From Crocinitomicaceae bacterium (GTDB taxonomy: Bacteria; Bacteroidota; Bacteroidia; Flavobacteriales_D; Crocinitomicaceae): a stretch of 64,000 nucleotides of DNA. The stretch is taken from assembly GCA_024643725.1 (NCBI GenBank), contig JAHEMJ010000007.1:39572-103571 (forward strand). Reading direction: 5' to 3'. Below, piece by piece: positions 1-7,640 of this stretch. Position numbers and translations under genes: made by a program. The first letter of the stretch is position 1. Each line of letters begins with the position of its first letter. A model generated the notes under the pieces. It did not search any database. It was not told the origin of the DNA and was given only the letters and a program-made list of their open reading frames with translations.

Positions 1-40
1 AAGAAACACTGAAAAGTGAAGGTAAGCAATTTTTTGCTAC

Positions 41-1114
41 TTACTTGAGAGGAATTCCTCGTGAACTCACAGGACCAGTGTTTTTACTTTTTTCGATGGA
101 AACGACGAAAGTGGTTCCGATGCCAACGTTACTTTTTACTTGAATCGATTGTCCATGTGATTCAACGATGTGTTTGGCAATCGCCAGTCCGAGACCTGAT
201 CCACCTTCATTTCTATTTCGACTTTTTTCCACGCGGTAGAACCGTTCAAAGAGTCGAGACAAGTGATGCGGTTCGATTCCTGGTCCATCATCTTTGAATT
301 CGATAACGAATCGTTCCTCTAAATTCAAAATGGAAACGGTTAATGTTCCACTTTGATTTCCATAGGAAATCGCATTTGAAATGAGATTTGTAAATACTTG
401 TCCCATTTTATTTCGATCTGCGATGACGTATTTTGGTGTGTAGGATTTATCAAATACCAAATGGTAGTCTTTATCTTTTGCAATTAGCTCAAAAAAATCG
501 AAGGATTCTCTAAGCAATTCGACTAAGTCAAAGGAACGAAGTTCTAAGCGCAGATCTTCCATTTCCAAACGGGTAATTTGATCAAGGTCTTCGAGAATTC
601 CCGTTATGCGATCCGTTGATTTGGAGGCACGTTCTAAAAAAGAACGATTGACTTGTGGATCTTCTAGTCCGCCATCAAGAAGTGTTAAGAGGTAGCCTTG
701 AATGGAAAAGACAGGCGTTTTTAATTCATGGGCAAGGTTTCCAAGAAACTCCTTTCTAAATTCAGCTTGTTCTTTTAATTTGGAAATTTCTGTTGTGCTA
801 TTTTTTTTCCATTCCTCCACTTCTTTTTCCGCATCTTCCATTAATGAATCGATGGATTTATTAAATCCTTGAACACTTGACTGATTGACTTGAATTGAGC
901 GGTAGATGGTTGCTAGTCGAAATTGAATAAAACCTTTTAGCAAGAAATAAAAAACAAGGTAAGAACAGATTCCAGAGAAAATCGGAATCAATACGATAAG
1001 CGTATTAGATAAAGGAACGGCACTTACGTGCACAAGAAGGGTAAAAAAGAAGCTAAGCAGCATGTAGCCCAAACTTCCATATAAAATTAAAATACTTGGT
1101 CTTGCAGTTTTCAT
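41..1114 (-). CDS. Sensor histidine kinase, PhoR-like
   Basis: Membrane-bound histidine kinase that should autophosphorylate and pass phosphate to the response regulator encoded just upstream. Two hydrophobic segments (about residues 8-30 and 37-60) anchor it, with almost no periplasmic loop between them. A short coiled linker leads to the HisKA domain with the phospho-accepting His129 in NLAHELKTP. The ATPase domain shows the N box (Asn243/Asn247), the G1 box DDGPGI (275-280) and the G2 box GGSGLGLA (304-311), so the kinase is complete at 357 residues. Its start overlaps the regulator stop in an ATGA, which implies translational coupling. The absence of a real sensor domain fits PhoR-type kinases that sense through a membrane partner. 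A phosphate role is inferred mainly from the Pho-box-like repeats at 7528-7557. Confidence 0.93.
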   Translation of the reverse strand: MKTARPSILILYGSLGYMLLSFFFTLLVHVSAVPLSNTLIVLIPIFSGICSYLVFYFLLKGFIQFRLATIYRSIQVNQSSVQGFNKSIDSLMEDAEKEVEEWKKNSTTEISKLKEQAEFRKEFLGNLAHELKTPVFSIQGYLLTLLDGGLEDPQVNRSFLERASKSTDRITGILEDLDQITRLEMEDLRLELRSFDLVELLRESFDFFELIAKDKDYHLVFDKSYTPKYVIADRNKMGQVFTNLISNAISYGNQSGTLTVSILNLEERFVIEFKDDGPGIEPHHLSRLFERFYRVEKSRNRNEGGSGLGLAIAKHIVESHGQSIQVKSNVGIGTTFVVSIEKSKNTGPVSSRGIPLK

Positions 1115-1788
1115 TTATCCTTGAAGGTATATCCGACACCTTTTATGGTACGAATATAATCATCTCCAAGCTTTTCTCGCAATTTTCGTATGTGAACATC
1201 GATTGTTCGTTCGCCAACAACGGTTTCATTTCCCCACACAACAGCAAGGATTTGGTCACGGTTAAAGACTTTTCCTGGACGACTAGCAAGTAGTTCGAGT
1301 AATTCAAATTCTTTCTTTGGCAAGGCGAGTGATTCACCGTTTAATTCAACCACAAAGCGATCTCTGTCAATGACAATGGATGCATCTTGTTGCGGTGTCG
1401 CTTTTTTAATGCGTCGAAGAAGGGATTCAATTTTGCTCAATAGTAAGCGTGGCCTAATTGGTTTATTGATGTAATCATCTGCTCCAGCTTCGAATCCAGC
1501 GATTTGTGCGTAGTCTTCTGTTCGTGCAGTTAAGAAGGCAATAATCGGTTGGTTGAGGTGCAGGTCCTTACGGATGATTTGGCAGGTTTCAATTCCGTCC
1601 ATCACAGGCATCATCACATCAAGTAAGATCAAAGACGGATTGATTTGTTGCACAATGCGCAATGCTTCTTGTCCGTTGGAAGCCACGTAAACTTTAAATC
1701 CTTCCTTACGGATATTGTAAGAAAGGAACTCCAGAATATCTGGTTCGTCATCAACGATTAAAATGGTATGTCCTTTCGAGTTTTCCAT
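1111..1788 (-). CDS. OmpR/PhoB-family response regulator
   Basis: DNA-binding response regulator of 225 residues, partner of the kinase that follows it. The receiver domain (about 7-122) has the acidic pair Asp13/Asp14, the phosphorylated Asp57 in LLDVMMP, Thr87 and Lys109. A winged-helix domain of the OmpR/PhoB type ends in RTIKGVGYTF. I place the start at the ATG at 1788: the open frame runs further upstream, but that part crosses the terminator hairpin of the preceding gene (1803-1828) and has no family similarity. The start lies only about 10 bases after that terminator's U tract, so the pair needs its own promoter close by or read-through. PhoB identity is supported by the phased TTAA repeats in front of the neighbouring receptor gene, but other OmpR-family roles remain possible. 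Confidence 0.93.
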   Translation of the reverse strand: MENSKGHTILIVDDEPDILEFLSYNIRKEGFKVYVASNGQEALRIVQQINPSLILLDVMMPVMDGIETCQIIRKDLHLNQPIIAFLTARTEDYAQIAGFEAGADDYINKPIRPRLLLSKIESLLRRIKKATPQQDASIVIDRDRFVVELNGESLALPKKEFELLELLASRPGKVFNRDQILAVVWGNETVVGERTIDVHIRKLREKLGDDYIRTIKGVGYTFKDK

Positions 1789-1796
1789 AGGAATAG

Positions 1797-1828
1797 AAAA
1801 AAGGCTGCTGAACTTTCGCTCAGCAGCC
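1797..1828 (-). terminator. Rho-independent terminator of the T9SS gene
   Basis: On the minus strand, a 9-bp perfect stem (GGCTGCTGA with TCAGCAGCC) and an 8-base loop are followed by six U residues. It begins 11 bases after the stop of the T9SS-exported protein gene and separates the receptor/T9SS unit from the two-component genes. Confidence 0.85.
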
Positions 1829-1838
1829 AACGTGAATA

Positions 1839-4379
1839 TTATTTTTGAATCATTAATTTTTCAGTGGCAATTCCAGATACATTGGTCATGCGTACGGTAT
1901 AGAATCCAGCTGAAAGAGTTGAAACAGGGAACGATACAACGTTAGAACCAATTGTTGCGCTTGTTTGACTAAACAATACGCGACCTGTTGCATCGATTAA
2001 TTCGATTGCTACTAATTCTGTTGTTTGTTCGAACGAAACAGCTACTTGTTCTGTTGCTGGATTAGGGAATACCTTCATGTTTGATGAAGTTAATTCGTTT
2101 AATCCTACGGTTACATCAACTAAGAATGTTGCTGTATCTGAACAGTTCCCATTGATTGCAGTTAAAACAACCGTATAAGTTCCGTTTACCGCATAAGCAT
2201 GAGCAGGAGCTGTTGCTGATGAGTTGGTGAAATCACCGAAGTCCCAAGAGTAAGAAGTTGCTCCAGCAGAAGTATTGGTGAACGTAGCCACATTTCCAGC
2301 CAGGGTCATTGTTCCCGCTGCAGTAGGTGTTGCATTGAATGTTACTGAAATTGGAGCAGATGTTCCAACACCGTTACATGCGTTTGCATTTGTTGTGGTA
2401 ACTGTAATGTTCGCTACAGTTGCTGTTACGTCGATGCTTTGCGTTGTTGCACCTGTAGACCATAAGTAGCTATCAGATGTTGAAGCTGAAATCGTTACAG
2501 TTTCTCCGGCACACGCTTGCGTAGCAGAGGCATTGATGGTTGGAGCTGGAGCATTTGAAACGTTTACCGTTGTTGCTGCAGAAGAAGCGGAGCATCCGTT
2601 CACATCTGTCACTGTTACGGAATAAGATCCAGAAGTTGTCACAGAAATGGTTGCTGTTGTTGCTGTTGTAGACCAAACGTTTCCTGTTGATGAACTAGAG
2701 GTTAAATCAACAGAACCACCTGTACAGAAAGAAGTTGGACCATTTGCAGAAATTATTGGTGTTGCAGGTAATGCATTCACGGTTACCGTTACCATGACAC
2801 GTGGACCTTCGTACCCTGCTGCATTCATTTGAGCAACATAATAGTTGAATGTACCAGCTGTGGTTGTTGATGGTGTTGGTGCAGGAATGCTTGTTCCACC
2901 GGTTGCCGTTGTGTACCAGTTAATCGTACAATCTTGATTTCCTGTTGCCGTTAATGCATTAGCCGTAGCTCCTTGACAATAGTTAAGGGCTGTCGTTGTT
3001 ATTGGAGCAGGAATGGTTACTGGGTTAATGGATGCGTCAAGGAATGAGATATTTGACAAGGCACTTGAAGCTGTTACAGGACGAAAGTCCGGGCTTAAAT
3101 ACGTATTATTCACACCATAAGGAAGTGTTAAAATGTTTGCAGATGAAGCTAAAGAATCATTGTTGTTTGCTCCAAACCAAGCGGATATCCCAAATGTACT
3201 TCCTGTATTTCTTTCTACAGAGTAATTGGTAATGTATCCGGCTACTAAATTGTTTTTGTATTTCAATACTCCATTTGTAGCATTTGCCTCACAAGCGGTT
3301 CCATCGATGTGAACACCGCGCAGACCATCCATGAAAATACTGTTGTAAATTTTCAATCCAGAGTTACGACGAATACGTGCTCCTCTTCTAAATCCAGAAG
3401 CGACTGTTGCAGCAGTATTTCCTCTTAGTGGACCAACATAAGTCACATTCGAGAAAATCGCTGATGTTTGAGGTGAATTGGCAGAACCTGATGCATCGTT
3501 ATCTGATTCAAATCCTTCAGAAGTTGAAACCGTTGGATTATCTGCAATCAATGGGTCACGTACGGCCAAACAATATTGAACCAAACCAGAGAATCCATTA
3601 TCTGTATCAAAATCATCATCCAAGTTACGGTAAGAAACTAAGTGACGGCAGTTTACAGTACCACCAAACCATTCGTAAGCATCGTCATTTGAAAAGGAAA
3701 CTTGTACGTAATCAATGGTTGTTGCGCGTCCAATTGAACCCAAAGTCAATCCGTTGATTTCTTTATTTGGTTGGTAAACATATCCAGGGAATTCAATGCG
3801 CACATAACGAAGAATACCTGAGTTGTCATTTGCATCTGGATTCGCTCCACCACCATACTGTGTATCAAATGTTGGCGCTAATCCTTCGATGTTTGCGATA
3901 CCACCAGCATTGTTGTTGGTAGATTTTCCCATCAAAATGATTCCACCCCAGTCACCTAAAGCACGTTGTCCAGCAGGTTGGTTTGATGTGAAAACAATTG
4001 GATTTGAAGCTGTTCCATCAGCGATTAATTTAGAACCTTGTGTAATGAATAAACCGGATCCAGCAGTATTTTTATCACCCATTACCACTGTTCCAGGTTG
4101 AATCGTTAGAGTCGCTCCATTTTTCACATAGATTTGACCTTGAAGCAAGTAAATGTTGTTTGAAGTCCAAGTAGTGTTTGTCGTAATTGCAGCGGTCACG
4201 GTAACATTGGAACTTCCATATACGGTGTTTTGTGGATCGAAGTTTGTCCAAGTGTCGGTCCATTGAGCCGTTGGCGCAGGAGCGAATGCCCCTCTGTAAT
4301 TGGTAGGCTGGAAGAAACTCTGCCCGAATGCGATAAGACTTACATACAAGCTTAAAGCGGTTAACGTAATTTTTTTCAT
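1839..4379 (-). CDS. T9SS-exported PKD-domain surface protein
   Basis: Secreted protein of 846 residues: a signal peptide (about 1-19, ending at FGQ), a long N-terminal region (about 40-430) rich in beta-strand turns that reads like a right-handed beta-helix (phrases such as GATLTIQPGTVVMG and GDWGGIILMG), two or three Ig/PKD-like modules, a clear PKD domain near residue 700 (YSWDFGDF), and a C-terminal Por-secretion tail starting at VFPNPA and ending EKLMIQK. It should be exported through SprA/T9SS and anchored at or released from the cell surface. It is encoded directly behind the TonB-dependent receptor, which suggests that it captures or processes the receptor's substrate outside the cell. 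No catalytic motif was recognised. A terminator follows the gene. Confidence 0.85.
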   Translation of the reverse strand: MKKITLTALSLYVSLIAFGQSFFQPTNYRGAFAPAPTAQWTDTWTNFDPQNTVYGSSNVTVTAAITTNTTWTSNNIYLLQGQIYVKNGATLTIQPGTVVMGDKNTAGSGLFITQGSKLIADGTASNPIVFTSNQPAGQRALGDWGGIILMGKSTNNNAGGIANIEGLAPTFDTQYGGGANPDANDNSGILRYVRIEFPGYVYQPNKEINGLTLGSIGRATTIDYVQVSFSNDDAYEWFGGTVNCRHLVSYRNLDDDFDTDNGFSGLVQYCLAVRDPLIADNPTVSTSEGFESDNDASGSANSPQTSAIFSNVTYVGPLRGNTAATVASGFRRGARIRRNSGLKIYNSIFMDGLRGVHIDGTACEANATNGVLKYKNNLVAGYITNYSVERNTGSTFGISAWFGANNNDSLASSANILTLPYGVNNTYLSPDFRPVTASSALSNISFLDASINPVTIPAPITTTALNYCQGATANALTATGNQDCTINWYTTATGGTSIPAPTPSTTTAGTFNYYVAQMNAAGYEGPRVMVTVTVNALPATPIISANGPTSFCTGGSVDLTSSSSTGNVWSTTATTATISVTTSGSYSVTVTDVNGCSASSAATTVNVSNAPAPTINASATQACAGETVTISASTSDSYLWSTGATTQSIDVTATVANITVTTTNANACNGVGTSAPISVTFNATPTAAGTMTLAGNVATFTNTSAGATSYSWDFGDFTNSSATAPAHAYAVNGTYTVVLTAINGNCSDTATFLVDVTVGLNELTSSNMKVFPNPATEQVAVSFEQTTELVAIELIDATGRVLFSQTSATIGSNVVSFPVSTLSAGFYTVRMTNVSGIATEKLMIQK

Positions 4380-4431
4380 CTTTCTTAAATTTTATCTGGT
4401 ACAAAGTTCCGTTATCGATGTAGTCAGAGCG

Positions 4432-4457
4432 TTAGCGTAACCCTATGTTTACGCTAA
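4432..4457. promoter_or_regulatory. 9-bp inverted repeat between receptor and T9SS gene
   Basis: TTAGCGTAA and TTACGCTAA form a perfect 9-bp inverted repeat around an 8-base spacer, in the 133-base gap between the receptor stop and the T9SS gene start. It is not followed by a T tract on either strand, so it does not look like a terminator. It may be an operator or an RNA hairpin that attenuates or stabilises the message between the two genes. Confidence 0.4.
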
Positions 4458-4512
4458 TTAATCGTTAAGAAATCATGAAGAAAAAGCCCTAATAAAAAGC
4501 TAATGTTAAGAT

Positions 4513-7476
4513 TTAGAATTTATAGGTCAGGGAGAAGCTGATGTTTCTACCAAATTTGGTGTTCCAAATCAGGTCATCTTGGTTTTTGTCGAAGCGATTT
4601 TGTCCGCTTGATTCCCCTGTAAACAAATAGTTTCCAACTTTTTGAACGATGTTGTTATCGGTTGTTGCACTAAAGTTGTTTTGGTAAAAAATCAAGTTTT
4701 GAGCAAGGACGTTCTGACAATTCAATTTTAACTCCAGTTTATTGTCCTTAAATGATTTTGCCAATTGAACATCTAAGAAAGTACGACTTTTCTCCCAGAT
4801 ATCCGGTTGAAGAACACTTCCTAGAATGTACATTCTCGAACCAACTCTGTTCACATTCATGGCAATGGTGAGATTTGAAGCAGTTTTATAAATCACCCCA
4901 CAATTCAATACATAGGGCGATTGTCCTTGCAGTGGACGTGAATCGTATGGCGTTCCAATGTTTTTTGATACGTCCACAACCGAGTGAATCAATCCGAGGT
5001 TAGTGAAGAATTCGAATTGATTCCATTTGGAGCTTGTATCCAATTTAAATAAGGCTCCAATGTTTGATTTTAATTCAAATTCTACACCGTAATTGTTCGC
5101 GTTTGGAACGTTTTTGTAGGAAATCTCATTCATTACGTCTGGACGAGTAATTTGCTCAATGGGATTCACGAAGTACTTATAGAATGTTCCGATGGATATT
5201 ACTTGTCCTTTTCCTGGATAATACTCATAACGCACATCGACATTGGTGATTTTTGCCCGTTGTAACGAGTCGTTTCCTGATAATACAAATTGCGTATTAA
5301 AATCGTAGAAAGCGAAAGGGGCTAACTCACGGTACTCTGGGCGGTTTAAGGTTTGTGAAGCACTAATGCGCAATACTTTTTGTAGGTTAAAGTTATGAAT
5401 GAAATTCACAGATGGAAGCACATCTAAATTGTGCATGTGCACGGCTAATGGAGTTTTGTCCGCTCTTCTAGCATCCAAATTTTGTGTGAAATCTTCTAAG
5501 CGAGCTCCGTACAGCAATTTGTTCTTTCCAAAATAATGCATCATGGAGAAGTAAGCAGCGTACAATTGAGAATTTGCCGTGTATGAATCGGAAGCTTTAG
5601 TTCCGTCGGAAAGTTTGAATCCACCAACTCCTGGAGAAAGAAGTCCCATGTTTTGTGGTTGAAAAATAGAATCTTCCGGTAAATAAAGCAGGTTCGAGTT
5701 GAAATTGGTTGCCCCACCTACGGCGCCATATTTGGTATAACCCAATTGACGCGCTTGGAAATCGCGGTTTCTCAACTGAACAAAGGCACCTGTTTTAAAT
5801 TCTAATTTGAGTTTTTTCTCTTCCTTATTAGCCGTCTGGTGATACACTTCTTTGGTGAAATTCACCTTGTAGCTAGACATGTTCTCCTTGTTATTGGAGA
5901 AGAACATGTTCCCGCCGTAGTCAGGACCGACATTGGTTTGAGAGATGTTTGCGACATACATGGTGTCATGGTAATCCGGACTACTTGGATCGTTAACGTA
6001 TTTCATACGCGAATAAATGTTTCGACGTAAGTTTGGAATACTGCGTTGGATGTTACTTAATCCCACCATCCAGTCAATTTTCATTTTCCCTTCTTTGTCC
6101 AATGCGTGTTGACCGCTCAATTGAGAAGAGAAGATTTGGTTGATGGTCATCCAGTTCGCATTCGATCGCAACAAAGATGGATTCTGATCTAACGGATTGA
6201 TTTCTCCTGTTCGGTTAATAATGCGATTGTCGGCATTAATCGTGTACAAGTTTTTAAAACTGATGTTATTTTTTGCATTGAGTTTCAAGGCGAAATTCAA
6301 CATCGATCCAGATAGTATTTGCGTGGAATAGACTTTATCAAAAAATTGGTTTTCTATTTGGGATGTACCGGCACCACCTGTATTATCTGTAAAGGATTTT
6401 CTGGTGGTCTCGTTGTAATTATTGGTTTTATTGTATGAAAGCGACCCAATGAATCCAAACTCTTTTTTGTTTTTGAACTCTTTACGGTATCCACCAGCAT
6501 ATTGTAAACTAAAATTCGGCATGAAAACACCATCGCTTAATTTCCAGTTTGTCTGAAATGTTTTGGCAAGCGCTGCTTGGTCGCTCATCAAAGATGGAAA
6601 ATCCAAAACAGATGGAATGGTGGATGGCATTGCTCTTGATCCATCGTCGAGTCCAAGCCAATCTAATTTGCCTTCCTTCGAAAACTTACGATCTTTAAAT
6701 GTGGTGATGGTATTATATCCACCGGAAATAGATATGGATTGAAAATTCTCCACTGGAATGTTCTTCGTTCGAATTTGGATAATACCACCAGCAAATTCGC
6801 CGGGTAAATCCGGAGAAGCTGTTTTGACAATCGATAAATTCTCTAACATATTCACAGGGAATATATCGAATGCGAATGCTTTCCTGTCCGACTCTGAGCT
6901 TGGAAGCGGAGCGTCATTTAAATAGGCGGCATTGTAACGGTCATTCAATCCGCGAATGACAGCGAATTTGTTATCCTGAATACTCGCGCCACTGATTTTC
7001 TTTAGTGCATCGCCAACTGTTTTATCCGGACTTCTTTGAATCAACTGAGCAGGAATAATGTCCATCATGACATTACTTTTGTATTGCATTTGTGTCGTCC
7101 CTTGATTTGTTTCCGTATTTACTTTCGTTTTAACCGTTACTTCCTGTTTGGTAGAAACAGAGATTTGGAGAGAGGCATTTACGGTTGTATTTGCTTTCGC
7201 TTTCACAACTACTTCCGAGATTTCCATTTTTTGATACCCACCTGCACTGATTAACAAGGTATATGTTCCTGGATTTACATCTCGAACAGCATAATCTCCA
7301 TTCATGTCGGAATAAGCGCCTTTTGCAGCTCCAAGCACCGTGATTTTTGCGTCAAGAACGGGAACATCCGTTCCATCAACCGTAATTTTCCCTGATATGA
7401 TCCCTAATTGGGCGAAACTTAAGAAGGAGAAAAACTGTAAAAAACCAGTGATAACAAGACTTTTGCTCAAACGCAT
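4513..7476 (-). CDS. TonB-dependent receptor with CarboxypepD-like extension
   Basis: Outer-membrane active transporter of 987 residues. It has a signal peptide (about 1-23), a carboxypeptidase-regulatory-like beta-sandwich (about 26-110, GKITVDGT to NASLQIS) typical of Bacteroidota receptors, a plug domain (about 130-245, with IRGLNDRYNAAYLND and ASPDLPGEFAGG), then a long TonB barrel ending in the aromatic terminus SLTYKF. No SusD partner is adjacent, so this is not a classic Sus pair; the partner is instead the T9SS protein encoded downstream. Three phased TTAA repeats lie upstream at the expected distance for PhoB activation. The substrate is unknown. A phosphate-containing ligand is an inference from the Pho-type box and the linked two-component genes. 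Confidence 0.92.
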   Translation of the reverse strand: MRLSKSLVITGFLQFFSFLSFAQLGIISGKITVDGTDVPVLDAKITVLGAAKGAYSDMNGDYAVRDVNPGTYTLLISAGGYQKMEISEVVVKAKANTTVNASLQISVSTKQEVTVKTKVNTETNQGTTQMQYKSNVMMDIIPAQLIQRSPDKTVGDALKKISGASIQDNKFAVIRGLNDRYNAAYLNDAPLPSSESDRKAFAFDIFPVNMLENLSIVKTASPDLPGEFAGGIIQIRTKNIPVENFQSISISGGYNTITTFKDRKFSKEGKLDWLGLDDGSRAMPSTIPSVLDFPSLMSDQAALAKTFQTNWKLSDGVFMPNFSLQYAGGYRKEFKNKKEFGFIGSLSYNKTNNYNETTRKSFTDNTGGAGTSQIENQFFDKVYSTQILSGSMLNFALKLNAKNNISFKNLYTINADNRIINRTGEINPLDQNPSLLRSNANWMTINQIFSSQLSGQHALDKEGKMKIDWMVGLSNIQRSIPNLRRNIYSRMKYVNDPSSPDYHDTMYVANISQTNVGPDYGGNMFFSNNKENMSSYKVNFTKEVYHQTANKEEKKLKLEFKTGAFVQLRNRDFQARQLGYTKYGAVGGATNFNSNLLYLPEDSIFQPQNMGLLSPGVGGFKLSDGTKASDSYTANSQLYAAYFSMMHYFGKNKLLYGARLEDFTQNLDARRADKTPLAVHMHNLDVLPSVNFIHNFNLQKVLRISASQTLNRPEYRELAPFAFYDFNTQFVLSGNDSLQRAKITNVDVRYEYYPGKGQVISIGTFYKYFVNPIEQITRPDVMNEISYKNVPNANNYGVEFELKSNIGALFKLDTSSKWNQFEFFTNLGLIHSVVDVSKNIGTPYDSRPLQGQSPYVLNCGVIYKTASNLTIAMNVNRVGSRMYILGSVLQPDIWEKSRTFLDVQLAKSFKDNKLELKLNCQNVLAQNLIFYQNNFSATTDNNIVQKVGNYLFTGESSGQNRFDKNQDDLIWNTKFGRNISFSLTYKF

Positions 7477-7500
7477 GTGAATAGACTTTAAAATTCACCG

Positions 7501-7557
7501 CAAAGGAACGCAAGACCCTTGATGATTAAATTAATGCAAGGTTAAAGTTCTGTTAAG
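7501..7557 (-). promoter_or_regulatory. PhoB-box-like direct repeats and promoter of the receptor
   Basis: Reading the minus strand, CTTAACAG (7557-7550), TTTAACCT (7546-7539) and ATTAATTT (7535-7528) are three direct repeats with an exact 11-bp period. This is the arrangement bound by PhoB-family regulators, and the sequence resembles the PyTTAAPyPyW form known from cyanobacterial Pho boxes. About 19 bases downstream is TTCCTTTG (7508-7501), one mismatch from the Bacteroidota -7 box TAnnTTTG. No good -33 box is present, as expected for an activated promoter. Confidence 0.55.
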
Positions 7558-7593
7558 TTCACATCACAAAAACATAACATTATGGTAACATAA

Positions 7594-7620
7594 AAAAAGG
7601 AGGGACATGCCCTCCTTTTT
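7594..7620 (-). terminator. Terminator of the OmpA operon
   Basis: An 11-bp stem (AAAAAGGAGGG with CCCTCCTTTTT) and a five-base loop lie 20 bases after the OmpA-family gene stop. The stem is flanked by A and T tracts, so it could work on both strands. Confidence 0.85.
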
Positions 7621-7640
7621 ATTGATGTGATCTTAGTTGA

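Noticed and set aside
1..40. Weak hairpin around GTAGCAA/TTGCTTAC after the kinase gene
   Set aside because: The stem has a bulge and no U run follows; it cannot be supported as a terminator.
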